Positions 1-9,307 of a DNA stretch of 64,000 nucleotides are shown here, one piece after another. The stretch spans positions 71,569 through 135,568 of the forward strand of contig DF237185.1 in the NCBI GenBank assembly GCA_000708835.1, written 5' to 3'. The position numbers and the translations under genes were made by a program. The stretch's first letter is position 1. Every line of letters starts with the position of its first letter. The notes under the pieces were generated by a model, which searched no databases, was not told the DNA's origin, and was given only the letters and a program-made list of their open reading frames with translations. The stretch comes from Klebsormidium nitens. Taxonomy: Eukaryota > Streptophyta > Klebsormidiophyceae > Klebsormidiales > Klebsormidiaceae.

Positions 1-86
1 AACATCGTCGACCCGTTAACTGCTCGTAATAGCCAATTCTTTCAGGAGGACGCACTTCTCACCAAACCATTTTGTTTTACGTGCAG

Positions 87-183
87 GCCTGACAACCCCG
101 TTGAATATCTTGCGGCCTTCCTGCTGAAGAACAATCCGCAGAAGCCCGCTCGAATTTCGGCTCCCGTGGCCGGCTCATCCTAA
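87..183 (+). CDS. DPY30: DPY-30 domain protein, last exon (5' part outside window)
   Basis: A final exon follows a pyrimidine-rich tract and a GTGCAG acceptor ending at 86 and reads in frame to a TAA at 181-183. It encodes PDNPVEYLAAFLLKNNPQ followed by a short tail. That is the second half of the Dpy-30 motif, an X-type four-helix-bundle dimerisation module of roughly 40 residues that ends in P.(N/D)P(I/V)E(F/Y)LA..LLK. In plants, animals and fungi small proteins with this motif are the DPY-30/Sdc1 subunit of COMPASS-type H3K4 methyltransferases. The motif also occurs in some adenylate kinase and radial-spoke proteins, and the missing upstream exons would decide between these. The first base of the exon completes a codon begun in the previous exon. 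Bases 1-86 are intron. The motif is seen directly; assignment to COMPASS is inference. Confidence 0.8.
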
Positions 184-1613
184 CGTACTAACTAGCCTGT
201 GTGTCCTGCTGACTAGTACTCTTAACCCCTTTGGAGATGATCAGGCTACCGAGCAGCGCTACGGCTTATACTGTGGCGGCTGCAATGACGGTGAGGATTG
301 CAGTGAAGGCGAAGTCACGTGTTTCTAATTAAGTCAAATCGTGTTGCGGCTGATTGTTTTCTGCCAAGCCAGGTTGAACAAACGGAACTTACCTGGCAGC
401 GCGCGGCTATAGGCGACATAATGCAACAACTGGCTCACACTTGGTGGCGCGCGTGGCATGTGACCGTCATATGCTTCCATGACATGAGTAAACTGGAATA
501 TCAGTACAGGGGAATCGGCGTATGATTGCAACAGCTGCCGCGCGGCCGGAACGTTTGGAAGCATGATAGTCGGAAGGTCTTATGTAAGTCTGACCTGAAG
601 AGACAATTGAACGCGAATGATGACACAATAACACAGATCCGATCTATATAAGCCTAGCTTGCTCAGCCTGGCCTTCCTTCCGAGTTCATTCCACCTCCAT
701 TCCGACTGATACGGATTCGATCTGGCTTAACGAGTACTTGGCTAGTCAACGATCCACTGAGGCTTGAGCCTCCTGCTAAGCTTGATTGAAAAGTCTGCCG
801 TCGCGTGCAAACATGTGCATGTGATGTAAAGCATGCGCCTGTCCGGCCGCCGCTGCGATTCGAGGCTGAGGCGGACGGAACGCTACTCATGGTTGCTCTT
901 TTCTGAATCACATGCAGTGGCACTGAGAGTTACGGGCGCTCGCGCTTGCAGTGCAGGGCCACCGTACGTTCGCAAGCATGTGCAAATGCATGCTTGCCTT
1001 TGATGAATCCCTGCATGGATCTGCGACCCGGGCCGGGCAGGCCCGGGCAGAAGAATTGCAACTTGAAACCGTATACTAAGTCTAGCTACCATTGTCGCAA
1101 TCGCAATCATTTCATCTCCATGATCATATACTGCCTATATTAAGTTGCATCTGGCAAGTAACCATCCAATTTCATGACGTTTTATGCATGGGGGATCGAC
1201 GAGCGGAGCTCGAGGCGAACTTACGTATCAGATCGCGTCATACTGAGAGCGCCTGCCGCCAACCAACATGTTTTGCGTCATGGGCCCATATCAACTGGAG
1301 CGGCGGCTCAGTCCCGCCCGGCGCCCGGCCCGGGGCGTATTTTCAACTTATTTTCATGTGGCTTCCCAAACCGCGACCAAACTAAGTTGCCAGGCCAGTG
1401 CTGACGGCAGCCTCAGTGTGTGATCGTATTGGGTACATGCTCTCTGGTGTTGATCACCAACTCCATTGTCCGAATGAATACAAAAGTTGACACTTTGAAG
1501 CCAAGCGACATCAATTGAATCGAATTGACCTTACGAATCCAGATTTACGGCAGGGACAGAGCTCGGCCGAAATGGGACTCGTGTTATAGTTGGACGTTTA
1601 CACAACGGGGGTG
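184..1613. other. Intergenic, no gene recognised
   Basis: No exon with convincing splice signals and family resemblance was found on either strand. It contains a TATA-like TCTATATAAG near 643-652 and a short GC-rich palindromic stretch at about 1026-1050. The open frames here are short and mostly begin at non-ATG codons. Confidence 0.5.
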
Positions 1614-2597
1614 TTATAGGTGGCCCCTAAAGCGCTGGAACAGGGAGATGATCGAGTCTTCGCCATACGGCTGCGGCCGCACGTACCGCATCGGCGTCCG
1701 CCCGCTCCGATCCCTTGCGTTCACGTTCGCCTTCCACCTCAGCAACTCCTTACAACGCACATACTCGTGCCGCTCCGCCGCGATATGCAACGGGGTCTTC
1801 CCCTGCTTATCTACGCTATTCGGCCGCGCCCCTAGCCCCAGTAAATACTCGACGTTTCGAAACGCGGGGTCGTTTGGGTCTTGGACCTCGAGCGCGTCGT
1901 GCAGCGGCGTGCGGCCCTCAAGGTCCTTAGCGTCTAGATTGGCGCCCTTGCTTTTCAGATACACGATGACGTCACTCGGCCCGATCACGGAGTAGTGGAT
2001 TGGCAACTTGCCGTTTAGCGGGTTCCGCTGCTGCACGCCCACCCCGGTCTGCAGCAACGCCTCGATAACCGCCATCTTGGTTACGTAACCCTCTTTTCCG
2101 ATCAGCGCGCTGACGATCGGAAACCGCCCAAACTCGTCGGCAATATCCGCCCTCGCCCCGTTTTCGATCAACCGGATAACCATTGTCGGGTCTCCAATCT
2201 CGCATGCCACGTGGAGGGCCGTCGTGTAGTACCCCAAAATTCGGTCATCTAACTGGTTAACGTCCGCCCCTTTCTGCTCAACCAGCCACCAAAGCCGGCT
2301 GAAATCCCGCTGCATGATCGCCTGGTGTAAATCCGCCACGTCGACCGGGTTATCGTCCTGCCTCGGTAACCTAACCCGCACGAACTCCCGCCCACCAATC
2401 AGATCGCTTGCTTCTTCCACCACCCCCTCCTCGAGGTCTGGGTTAGCGGGGTAACCGGGTTCGGTTAGGGCGTCGTCTTCTCGTTTCGTCGAATTCGGTC
2501 GCGGTCCTCCGAGGAGCCAAGAATCGCGGTCTACTTCGACGGTGGGAAAACGGCTGCGGTTCCTTGTCCGCCTGCAAGGAGGAGAGAAATCCAGCAT
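1614..2597 (-). CDS. Ankyrin-repeat protein, 327 aa
   Basis: An uninterrupted ATG-to-TAA reading frame of 327 codons with no sign of introns. Residues 1-85 are polar and low in similarity. From about residue 90 to the end there are five to six ankyrin repeats, with the repeat signatures TALHVACEIGD, LPIHYSVIGPSDVIVYL, GRTPLHDALEVQDP and GKTPLHIAAERHEYVRC, and inter-repeat turns such as GANLDAKDLEG and KANVNARDRSG. Ankyrin repeats form stacked helix pairs that bind other proteins. No enzymatic, membrane or zinc-finger domain is visible, so only a scaffold or adaptor role can be suggested. The absence of introns contrasts with the intron-rich neighbours. The repeat identity is secure and the biological role is unknown. 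Confidence 0.85.
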   Translation of the reverse strand: MLDFSPPCRRTRNRSRFPTVEVDRDSWLLGGPRPNSTKREDDALTEPGYPANPDLEEGVVEEASDLIGGREFVRVRLPRQDDNPVDVADLHQAIMQRDFSRLWWLVEQKGADVNQLDDRILGYYTTALHVACEIGDPTMVIRLIENGARADIADEFGRFPIVSALIGKEGYVTKMAVIEALLQTGVGVQQRNPLNGKLPIHYSVIGPSDVIVYLKSKGANLDAKDLEGRTPLHDALEVQDPNDPAFRNVEYLLGLGARPNSVDKQGKTPLHIAAERHEYVRCKELLRWKANVNARDRSGRTPMRYVRPQPYGEDSIISLFQRFRGHL

Positions 2598-3827
2598 TAG
2601 TTAAACGATCGCACTTTCTTTTTAAACAGTCGCACCTTCACCCAGGCATGTCAAACGATATAGTGTCGTTAAGTCTGCCAAACGGAAACCTCAGGTAGAC
2701 CGCGAAGCTCGCTCATGAAAGTTGAGTCTGACGAAGAATCCTGACGGAGAAGGGGGTCTGAATCTTGCCTCTTGTCAGCCTGCAGATGGAAGCACTCAAA
2801 AGATAATTAAGAGTATTAATCCATTACTGATGCAGTTCGTCGTTCTTGCGGAACAATTATGTGGAGCAAAGGGAGAGCGAGCGCACGTTTTACTTCAATC
2901 TCTTTGTAAGATTCGAACGAACAAAGTTCAGTCAGCTCAAGGATTTCAGGGAATCTGCTCCGGCTGCAAAATGAAATCGCAGTCTGTTTCGAAGTAGATT
3001 CCCCGGCTTCCCCTCTGAAGGACAGGTTAAAAATGGTCTTGTCGAGAGCGTCAAGTCCTTTTTCTCTCCATAAACATGCATTTACAACCGTGCGTGACTG
3101 CCAACATATTGGGGGAGCGCGCAGCCGACATCAAAGTCTGCTGCTCGACTTCTTCCCGCAACGAGGAGGAAACTCAATTACTGAAAAAGTCTACTCCGTC
3201 GAATCACAGGTCTGCTGCGTGTCGTGAGCAGTGCTTAACGGTGCCAGTACGTCGATGTACTCCGTTTGGATGATTAGTCATCGGAGGAGACAGAAGAGTG
3301 GGTGTTTCGGTGTCAGCGCAGAAGTTCCTAATGATCTGCAAAAGTTCCTAATGTCATCTGCAAAAGTTCCTGATGTCCTTCATTCGGCGACCGTAAACTG
3401 TCTTGATGATTCTTTTCGCATCTCTGGGTAAGAGTAGTCGCGCTCTGTTCAAAAGCTGCAAGTCTTGGGTTCGACAGAACAGGAAAGTTAGGCAGTTGTC
3501 AGCAACAGGGCGCGGTGGTGACTGAAGCAAGGAAACGAGGAGAGTTTGTCGCCATTCCCTAAGATCCAAATCAAAGGAGATGGGACGCACGCAAAGTGGA
3601 GAACGGTTCAACAAAAGCGAGAAAGTAAGGAAGGAGTGAGAATCGCAGGCAGATGATTGCGTTTCTTTGACAAACCAGCGGAGAAAACATGAGGCCAGCG
3701 GAAAAGAAGACGTTCCAACGGGAGCTCACGACAAAACCAAGAAAACAAGAAGGCTAAGACCGTCCGTCCTTTCTGCGGCTAATCCAACAACCCAACCCGT
3801 TCCCCTTCTCTTCTTTTCTTTTGCTTC
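2598..3827. other. Intergenic, no gene recognised; small direct repeat
   Basis: No supported gene. A short tandem repeat of about 20-23 bases, core GCAAAAGTTCCTAATG with variants, occurs about three times between 3319 and 3375. The interval separates two minus-strand genes, so the promoter of the ankyrin gene and the 3' flank of that gene's upstream neighbour probably lie here. Confidence 0.4.
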
Positions 3828-6041
3828 TCACCTCTTGAAAGCATCTTCCGACGGCCCAAAAGGGCTTTCCTCCTCCACTTCTTTCGCCAGACCTTGCCAG
3901 CTGTCACTCTCCCATTGGCCGCTGCCTGGCCCGCTTGGCCGACTCTCGCCCTTTCGCGACCCGTAACCTTCGAACTGACCCTCGTCGTTCTCGTCAACCC
4001 TCCGCCTAAACCCACTCTCTACCCCCCTTGGTTGCCTGGGACTGGGAATCCTCTCATCTCTGTACCCGTCCAGAAACCCAGACGCTGACCCACTCCTTGA
4101 CCCATGGCTTAACCCGCTTTCCGACGGTTCGAACTGGCGCCTCCTGTCCAAGCCAGTTCCTCTGTACCCGTCGCTCACCTCAGATTCCAAGTTTCCCCCG
4201 AACTCAGGGCTAAACCCACTTTCTGAGGGACCGGAACGAAGCCTCTCTCTAGGCCGTTCGTTCCCACGTTCTTGCCGTAACCTAGACGCCGCTTCCCTTT
4301 CAATGCCAAAGCTCGACCCCCTTTCAGCCCGACCCAATTGACGCCGCGCTTGAGGCCTTTCTCCCTCATGACCTGCACCAGGATCAGACTGTGACCCGCT
4401 CCCTAACCGGGGACTTAACCCGCTTCCTGATCCCCTAGTCCCAGAAAATGGCCCCTTTTCCAACCTGCGCCCCGCCGCACCAAACCCGTCTCCATTAACC
4501 CGCCCCTGACTTAGTGACCTCCTCTCTAGGTTACCCTCAGACCCGCTTCCTAACCCGCTCCCTAACCCCCTTCCTAACCCGCTGCTCTCGCCCCATGGCG
4601 AAGACTCCTCCCCCCGCTTCCGCCCCGCCACACCGCTGTTACTCAGCCACTGCGCGATTTGCCGCTCTCGGATCTCCGGATCCACTTCCGCGTGTTCAAA
4701 CCCATCCTTGAAGAAGTGCAAACCCTGCCTTACCGGGGGGCCGTCTGCCCAGGGATCGCCACCCCCCCAGGGCGAACCTCTTTCAATGCCACCTCCCTGG
4801 GACGGCACGTCTCTCTCGAGAGCGCCGCGCTCGCTTGACAGAATGGCTGCCAGACGCGACTTTTGGATCTTTTGGGGGGGAGGCGGCGGGGGCTCTTTAG
4901 GGGGGAGGGCAACTTCTTGCTCCCACTTCCGCCGGCTCTCTTCCTGCTCCGCGGCTGCTGATGTCAGCGCTTCTGTCACAGCAGCCAATGAGATTTGGGG
5001 CTTTACTTCCGGTTCGAGGAGTTTCGGGGGCTCCGGAAGAAGCTCCTCCCACTTCCGCCGAACAGGGTTTGGGGCTGGGGTAGGAATCTGGTTTCGGGTT
5101 AGGTTTGGAACTGCAACTGGCGCTCCATTGAGGACCTGATTAACAACCGGGTTAGGGGCTGGGTTTGACACTGCAAATGGGGTTGCGGTACTTGACGCCT
5201 CGATCGAACTTGGCGCGTCAGCACCGCCCTCTTCCGATGACTCATTCTGCAAGCTGTGTGCACTGTTCCGAAGTTTCCGTTCACTCGCATCTAACCTGGG
5301 TGCACCGCCTGCATGCTTTCCCCCCACCGTCACAAGTTCGAAACCAATGGGGTTTCCATTGGGGGCCCGGGTAGGCTCTCGAGCAGACCCCCCAGAAATG
5401 GACGCTTTCGTAACAGCAGAGTTGACGTGTGACCGAGAGTTTGCGCCATTGACCGTCTTCTGCTTTCCGTTTGGAGAAGCTTTGGACTCCCGAGTTTGTG
5501 CGCTACTTGGGCGGGCAGCTTCGGTAGGCTGACTTTCAACCCCTTCGGCCCTCACAGAACCCCTCAGACTTGGGCTTCTACTGGGAATTCGGGGACTGTT
5601 ATCCGGCATTTCGGAAGCACCTGTTTGGGAAATACCTGCTCCCGCCTCCCAAGGTCCTTCCTCCCACTTTGAGCGGACGTAACCCTTCACTCCTGCCGCA
5701 GTCTGCGCATCACCATCCCTCCGGCGCGCGGCAGAAAACTTTCCCTTGCTAACCCAGCTGCTTAACCCGCCGGGTATCCGCCTAACCGGCCCCTGCCCTG
5801 GAACTGCGCCTATGCTGCCAAACCTCTTTGCTACTCCTGCCATTCCTGCTTGTCCTCTCCAATCTGACGCTTGGGTGCACGGAAAAGTTCTACTAGGGCT
5901 GTAAGTGCAAGGTTTGAAAGCGGGCAAGAGGGGCGTGGTGGGAGTGTAGAGAAGGTTAGCGGTGAACCGAGGTGAAGCCCAGGTTTGGAGGCTGAGGGTT
6001 TGACCCACAGCCGCAGGCGAGCAGCAATGAGTGCCCTCCAT
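3828..6041 (-). CDS. Low-complexity 737-aa protein, possible N-terminal targeting region; function unknown
   Basis: A 737-codon open frame begins at an ATG (6039-6041) and ends at 3828. The first 60 or so residues are rich in Ser, Thr, Pro and Ala, contain few acidic residues and could be an organelle-targeting sequence. The remainder is dominated by Gly, Ser, Arg, Glu and Pro, with repeats such as GLGSGLGSGS and ESG-type spacers. It looks largely disordered. Three short related motifs stand out: VRSKWEEGPWEAG (about residue 120), VRRKWEELLPEPP (about 325) and SRRKWEQEVALPP (about 375). A proline stretch and the helical-looking segment DPEIRERQIAQWLSNSG follow. I do not recognise the family. 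Such a long open frame in GC-rich simple-sequence DNA could be partly fortuitous, but the ATG start, even composition and repeated KWE motifs argue for a real gene. Confidence 0.6.
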   Translation of the reverse strand: MEGTHCCSPAAVGQTLSLQTWASPRFTANLLYTPTTPLLPAFKPCTYSPSRTFPCTQASDWRGQAGMAGVAKRFGSIGAVPGQGPVRRIPGGLSSWVSKGKFSAARRRDGDAQTAAGVKGYVRSKWEEGPWEAGAGISQTGASEMPDNSPRIPSRSPSLRGSVRAEGVESQPTEAARPSSAQTRESKASPNGKQKTVNGANSRSHVNSAVTKASISGGSAREPTRAPNGNPIGFELVTVGGKHAGGAPRLDASERKLRNSAHSLQNESSEEGGADAPSSIEASSTATPFAVSNPAPNPVVNQVLNGAPVAVPNLTRNQIPTPAPNPVRRKWEELLPEPPKLLEPEVKPQISLAAVTEALTSAAAEQEESRRKWEQEVALPPKEPPPPPPQKIQKSRLAAILSSERGALERDVPSQGGGIERGSPWGGGDPWADGPPVRQGLHFFKDGFEHAEVDPEIRERQIAQWLSNSGVAGRKRGEESSPWGESSGLGRGLGSGLGSGSEGNLERRSLSQGRVNGDGFGAAGRRLEKGPFSGTRGSGSGLSPRLGSGSQSDPGAGHEGERPQARRQLGRAERGSSFGIEREAASRLRQERGNERPRERLRSGPSESGFSPEFGGNLESEVSDGYRGTGLDRRRQFEPSESGLSHGSRSGSASGFLDGYRDERIPSPRQPRGVESGFRRRVDENDEGQFEGYGSRKGESRPSGPGSGQWESDSWQGLAKEVEEESPFGPSEDAFKR

Positions 6042-7448
6042 GTTTATAGCCGTGCGTGTTAAGCAAACGTACTAGCAGCAGCCCGCCTCATAGTTTTTGG
6101 ACGCGTCTGTCGGGAACTGCTCAAGCCCATGTATACAGACCAGGCTGGCCCGACCTCTGATCAAAGGTGGTCATTGGCTGCAAGGTAAGAAAAGAAAGGC
6201 GATCGTAACGCATTTGCTATCAGGAGAGGAAATCAAAGCTGAGTTTCTCAACCAGATTCGATGGCATTCGGTCAGTTCCGCAAATCGCAAAAGGCTGCTT
6301 GTTCATGAAAGATATCTTATCGCATATTGATAACATGTTTTCTCAAAATATCGGATAGAACAAGCACAGCAGCAGCAAGAGGATTCGAAAAGCTTGGGCG
6401 CCACAAGCAAAATCACTGCGCAAGGCATCTTTCCAAAGGATGTGGTGATGAACACTTAAAGACAGCTCTCCCTGTGGGCAAATGCCACCAAGAACCCGGA
6501 AATGACCCAATAATGCCACCGCTTGGCAAGTGATTTGGTTCAAGCGCCTTCAAGCAGATCAATGCGCCCATTGAGTAAAGTGCCAAACGTTAAGGAGAAA
6601 TCCCACAGCTTAGCGTAGCACCACCATTTTCAGCAGAGTGACAGAGCTTAAATTTATGGAGAAAGGACTTACCTTCTATCAGTTGTGCCGGCCAGATGCA
6701 AAGCAAGCCAATTCATCGCCTTCACGAGCTTCAAAAAGGCACCATGTGAGAGCAGCTCATACATAAGACTCCAATGCTTCCTATCATTTCTGGGGCGCTT
6801 CAGACGAGCAGACACACGAAAGATGCGCCCTTTGAAGGCCTTTCCCGCTCCTACGAGTCCTAGAGATCAGGAGATTTTTGCTGCCCGGGCAGAGATGTCT
6901 GTGACGGACTGCTACATAAGATTTGGGCCGTCCATATCGACGGTCGTCAGCATGTTGCAAGCAACCGCGCGCGCGTCACTTAAATCGTAGACGTGCAAGA
7001 GCATTACATTCAGTCCTGCAATCTTGCGGCGTTCGGATGTCAATTTCATCGCGGCTTCCATCGGAGGATATTTCACAGATTTGGAGTTCTGCTGATGTGA
7101 CTTTCCTAGCTTCTGCCGCTTAGAACAGCGCCGGCCCGCATGCCTACAGAGCGGCACGTGGCGTCGCATAATTAGTCGACGGCCTGTACGTCCGAGTCAG
7201 GCTTGTTTGGCGGCCTAATTGCATGTACCTATATAACTTCTCAGCCTTGAAACTCTTGCACTTACGAATCTTGCGTCCCAAAAGAGAGGTCGATGGCCCG
7301 GTCAGAATGTGGAGAAGTGACGGCATTACATCTCATTCCTGGGGACCATGAGACTTTTAGGCCAATGCGGTCCAACAATATCCTTGTCACCCTTGCGTGA
7401 CTTTGAACATAAGAGAAAAGTAGAGGCTTTCAATGATAGCGTTTTCGT
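6042..7448. other. Intergenic, no gene recognised
   Basis: Holds the presumed promoter of the minus-strand 737-residue gene; a TATAAAC-like sequence lies immediately upstream of its ATG. No exon was recognised on either strand, and the open frames here are short and lack matching splice signals. Confidence 0.4.
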
Positions 7449-8790
7449 ATGGGAGATGGAGCCAGTGGCTCTGCCGTGAGTCGGCCCATCAAGAAAGATC
7501 ATGTTATAAGTGGCGAAAGCAGGGAGAAAGCAGGGACGCCCAAATCTGGCGAGAGAGCCGAGGAGAGAGACAGAGAAAAGGAAAGCGACAATAAACAAAG
7601 TGACTGGTTGATTTCAGGGGCACCTCAAGTAGCAGGCTTTGCTCTCATGCTTGCTCCTGTATTTGAAAATGCAAAAAGCCGCTTATGCATGCACTCGGTA
7701 AAGAGTGTATTTGCGGGAAAGACCGCCCCGCTGGGCGTCTTGTAAACCGGCGCGCTGCTCTTGAAAGGGAAGAAACTAGATCATAGAAAGCCATACGGTG
7801 ATAAGAACAGCAACCAGGACCGGGCACTTTTGCGAGATGGCGCTCTTAGAGGCCGGCCGCCGGCGGAGGCGCTCGACACGGGCACTCCTGGGATACTTGG
7901 AAGTGCATGGTGGGGCGTCGTTCTCTCCATGTCAAGTTTTTGATTCCGTCGGTTCTCCGCTCTTGTTGCCATTTGGTGGCGCTTCTTCATCTCCTGTCCT
8001 TGTTCTCAATCTTCAATTTTGATGAAGTTTTCCCAATCAGCAGATAGACACACACTTTCTCCTGACGGCGACAATGAAACAGATGGAATGCGCCCCTTGA
8101 CTCGTCGCTAATAGCTGATGCACTAGGTCGCTTCGTCAACCTCGTGTCCCTCTACTTAGGAGCTAAAAGCGAGATCGAAAACAGAAGAATGGTTCTCCAT
8201 ATTCGACGGGTTGGCAGATAGTTGCATACTGTCGTATCCATACCGAGTGACGCCCACGTTCAAGCCAGAGGAAAGCGGTACTGTTGATTGGTATCGAGGG
8301 ACTAGAAGGAACAAAGACGGCTGGAGATACATGTCATTCCATGTTGCCAATCCTTTCGATCTTATTGGTCGAGCAGGCAACTACGCAGAAACAAGCTGGC
8401 AGACATACTTCCAAAAGCTGCCCGCTGATTGTCATCAAAGATACGTATACGGCGCCATCTACATTCTGCCTGGATCGTAAGTAAGCTCTTCGGAGATCAT
8501 TTCCAGTTCCGGCTCTATGTCGTGTTTATCTCCAAAATTTTGAACGGAAACTTGCTCTACTCCACAGTTTTCGAGGCCTCCCCTCGTGGGTTGAAGAAGA
8601 GCATGGGCGTGCAGCGAATATCGTCTGCTTGGAAGACGCTCATTCCAGGCATGTCCGAAGTCATCTGTCGAGGTGAGGGTGTGATCTGCTTCCGACAACC
8701 GGAAGTGTTTACGCAGTCTTCCGTTACAGTTTGTCGAACTTCCTTTCAGCGAAGATTGATCCAGTCCGACCTCCTTCGAGCTTCGTTTGA
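7449..8790 (+). CDS. Tentative four-exon small gene, unrecognised protein
   Basis: Two internal exons look genuine. Exon 8160-8476 follows a TACTTAG acceptor and ends at GTAAGT; exon 8568-8672 follows a CTCCACAG acceptor and ends at GTGAGG. Phases fit between them. They encode a continuous peptide that includes GTVDWYRGTRRNKDGWRYMS, AETSWQTYFQKLPADCHQRY and GSFRGLPSWVEEEHG. A possible first exon is 7449-7475 (ATG, MGDGASGSA, then GTGAGT) and a possible last exon is 8730-8790 (ending in TGA); both keep phase and give a protein of about 170 residues. I do not recognise the family and see no signal peptide or membrane segment. The terminal exons are guesses. The internal pair is supported by composition and phase only. 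Confidence 0.35.
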
Positions 8791-9307
8791 CCCAGGTACC
8801 AGCAGACCTTTCATTCTAAGCGACCCTGCAAGTACCCTTGGATAATCCATAAATTGCCTCGGAAAGGGGTCTCGTAACCTTTACTCAAAGTCGCGACTTC
8901 GACCAGTTTGTAGAACAGTCGACAAAGACATGCTCGACGAATCCACAGCATTCATAACGCTTTTCTCTATCATTGTCGGCTCACTGCAGAACACAATGGG
9001 CACTTAGGAACTTCTTGGGCTCTTAGAACTCCTCGGTATCAAGCCGAACCAAAGGTCATTTCCTGCGGGGTGATCGAAGCTTCGGTTGTAGTGACTAGCT
9101 GAGAGCTCATGCCAAGGGTCAGATTTCAAATCACATACGGACTCGTCCGCTCCAACACGGTGTGCCAGACCGCAGACTCCTCCTGATAAGCTGCGTGTAG
9201 CCTGATTATGCATTGCAAGATAGAAAACACATACGGACTGGAAACTTCATCGGCGTTCCGGGAAAGCAATCTGAAGAAGGCGTCTGATGAACAATGTCAC
9301 GACGCAG

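Noticed and set aside
1525-1995. Plus-strand open frame over the ankyrin gene
   Set aside because: Shadow of the minus-strand ankyrin coding sequence, which has clear repeats and an ATG.
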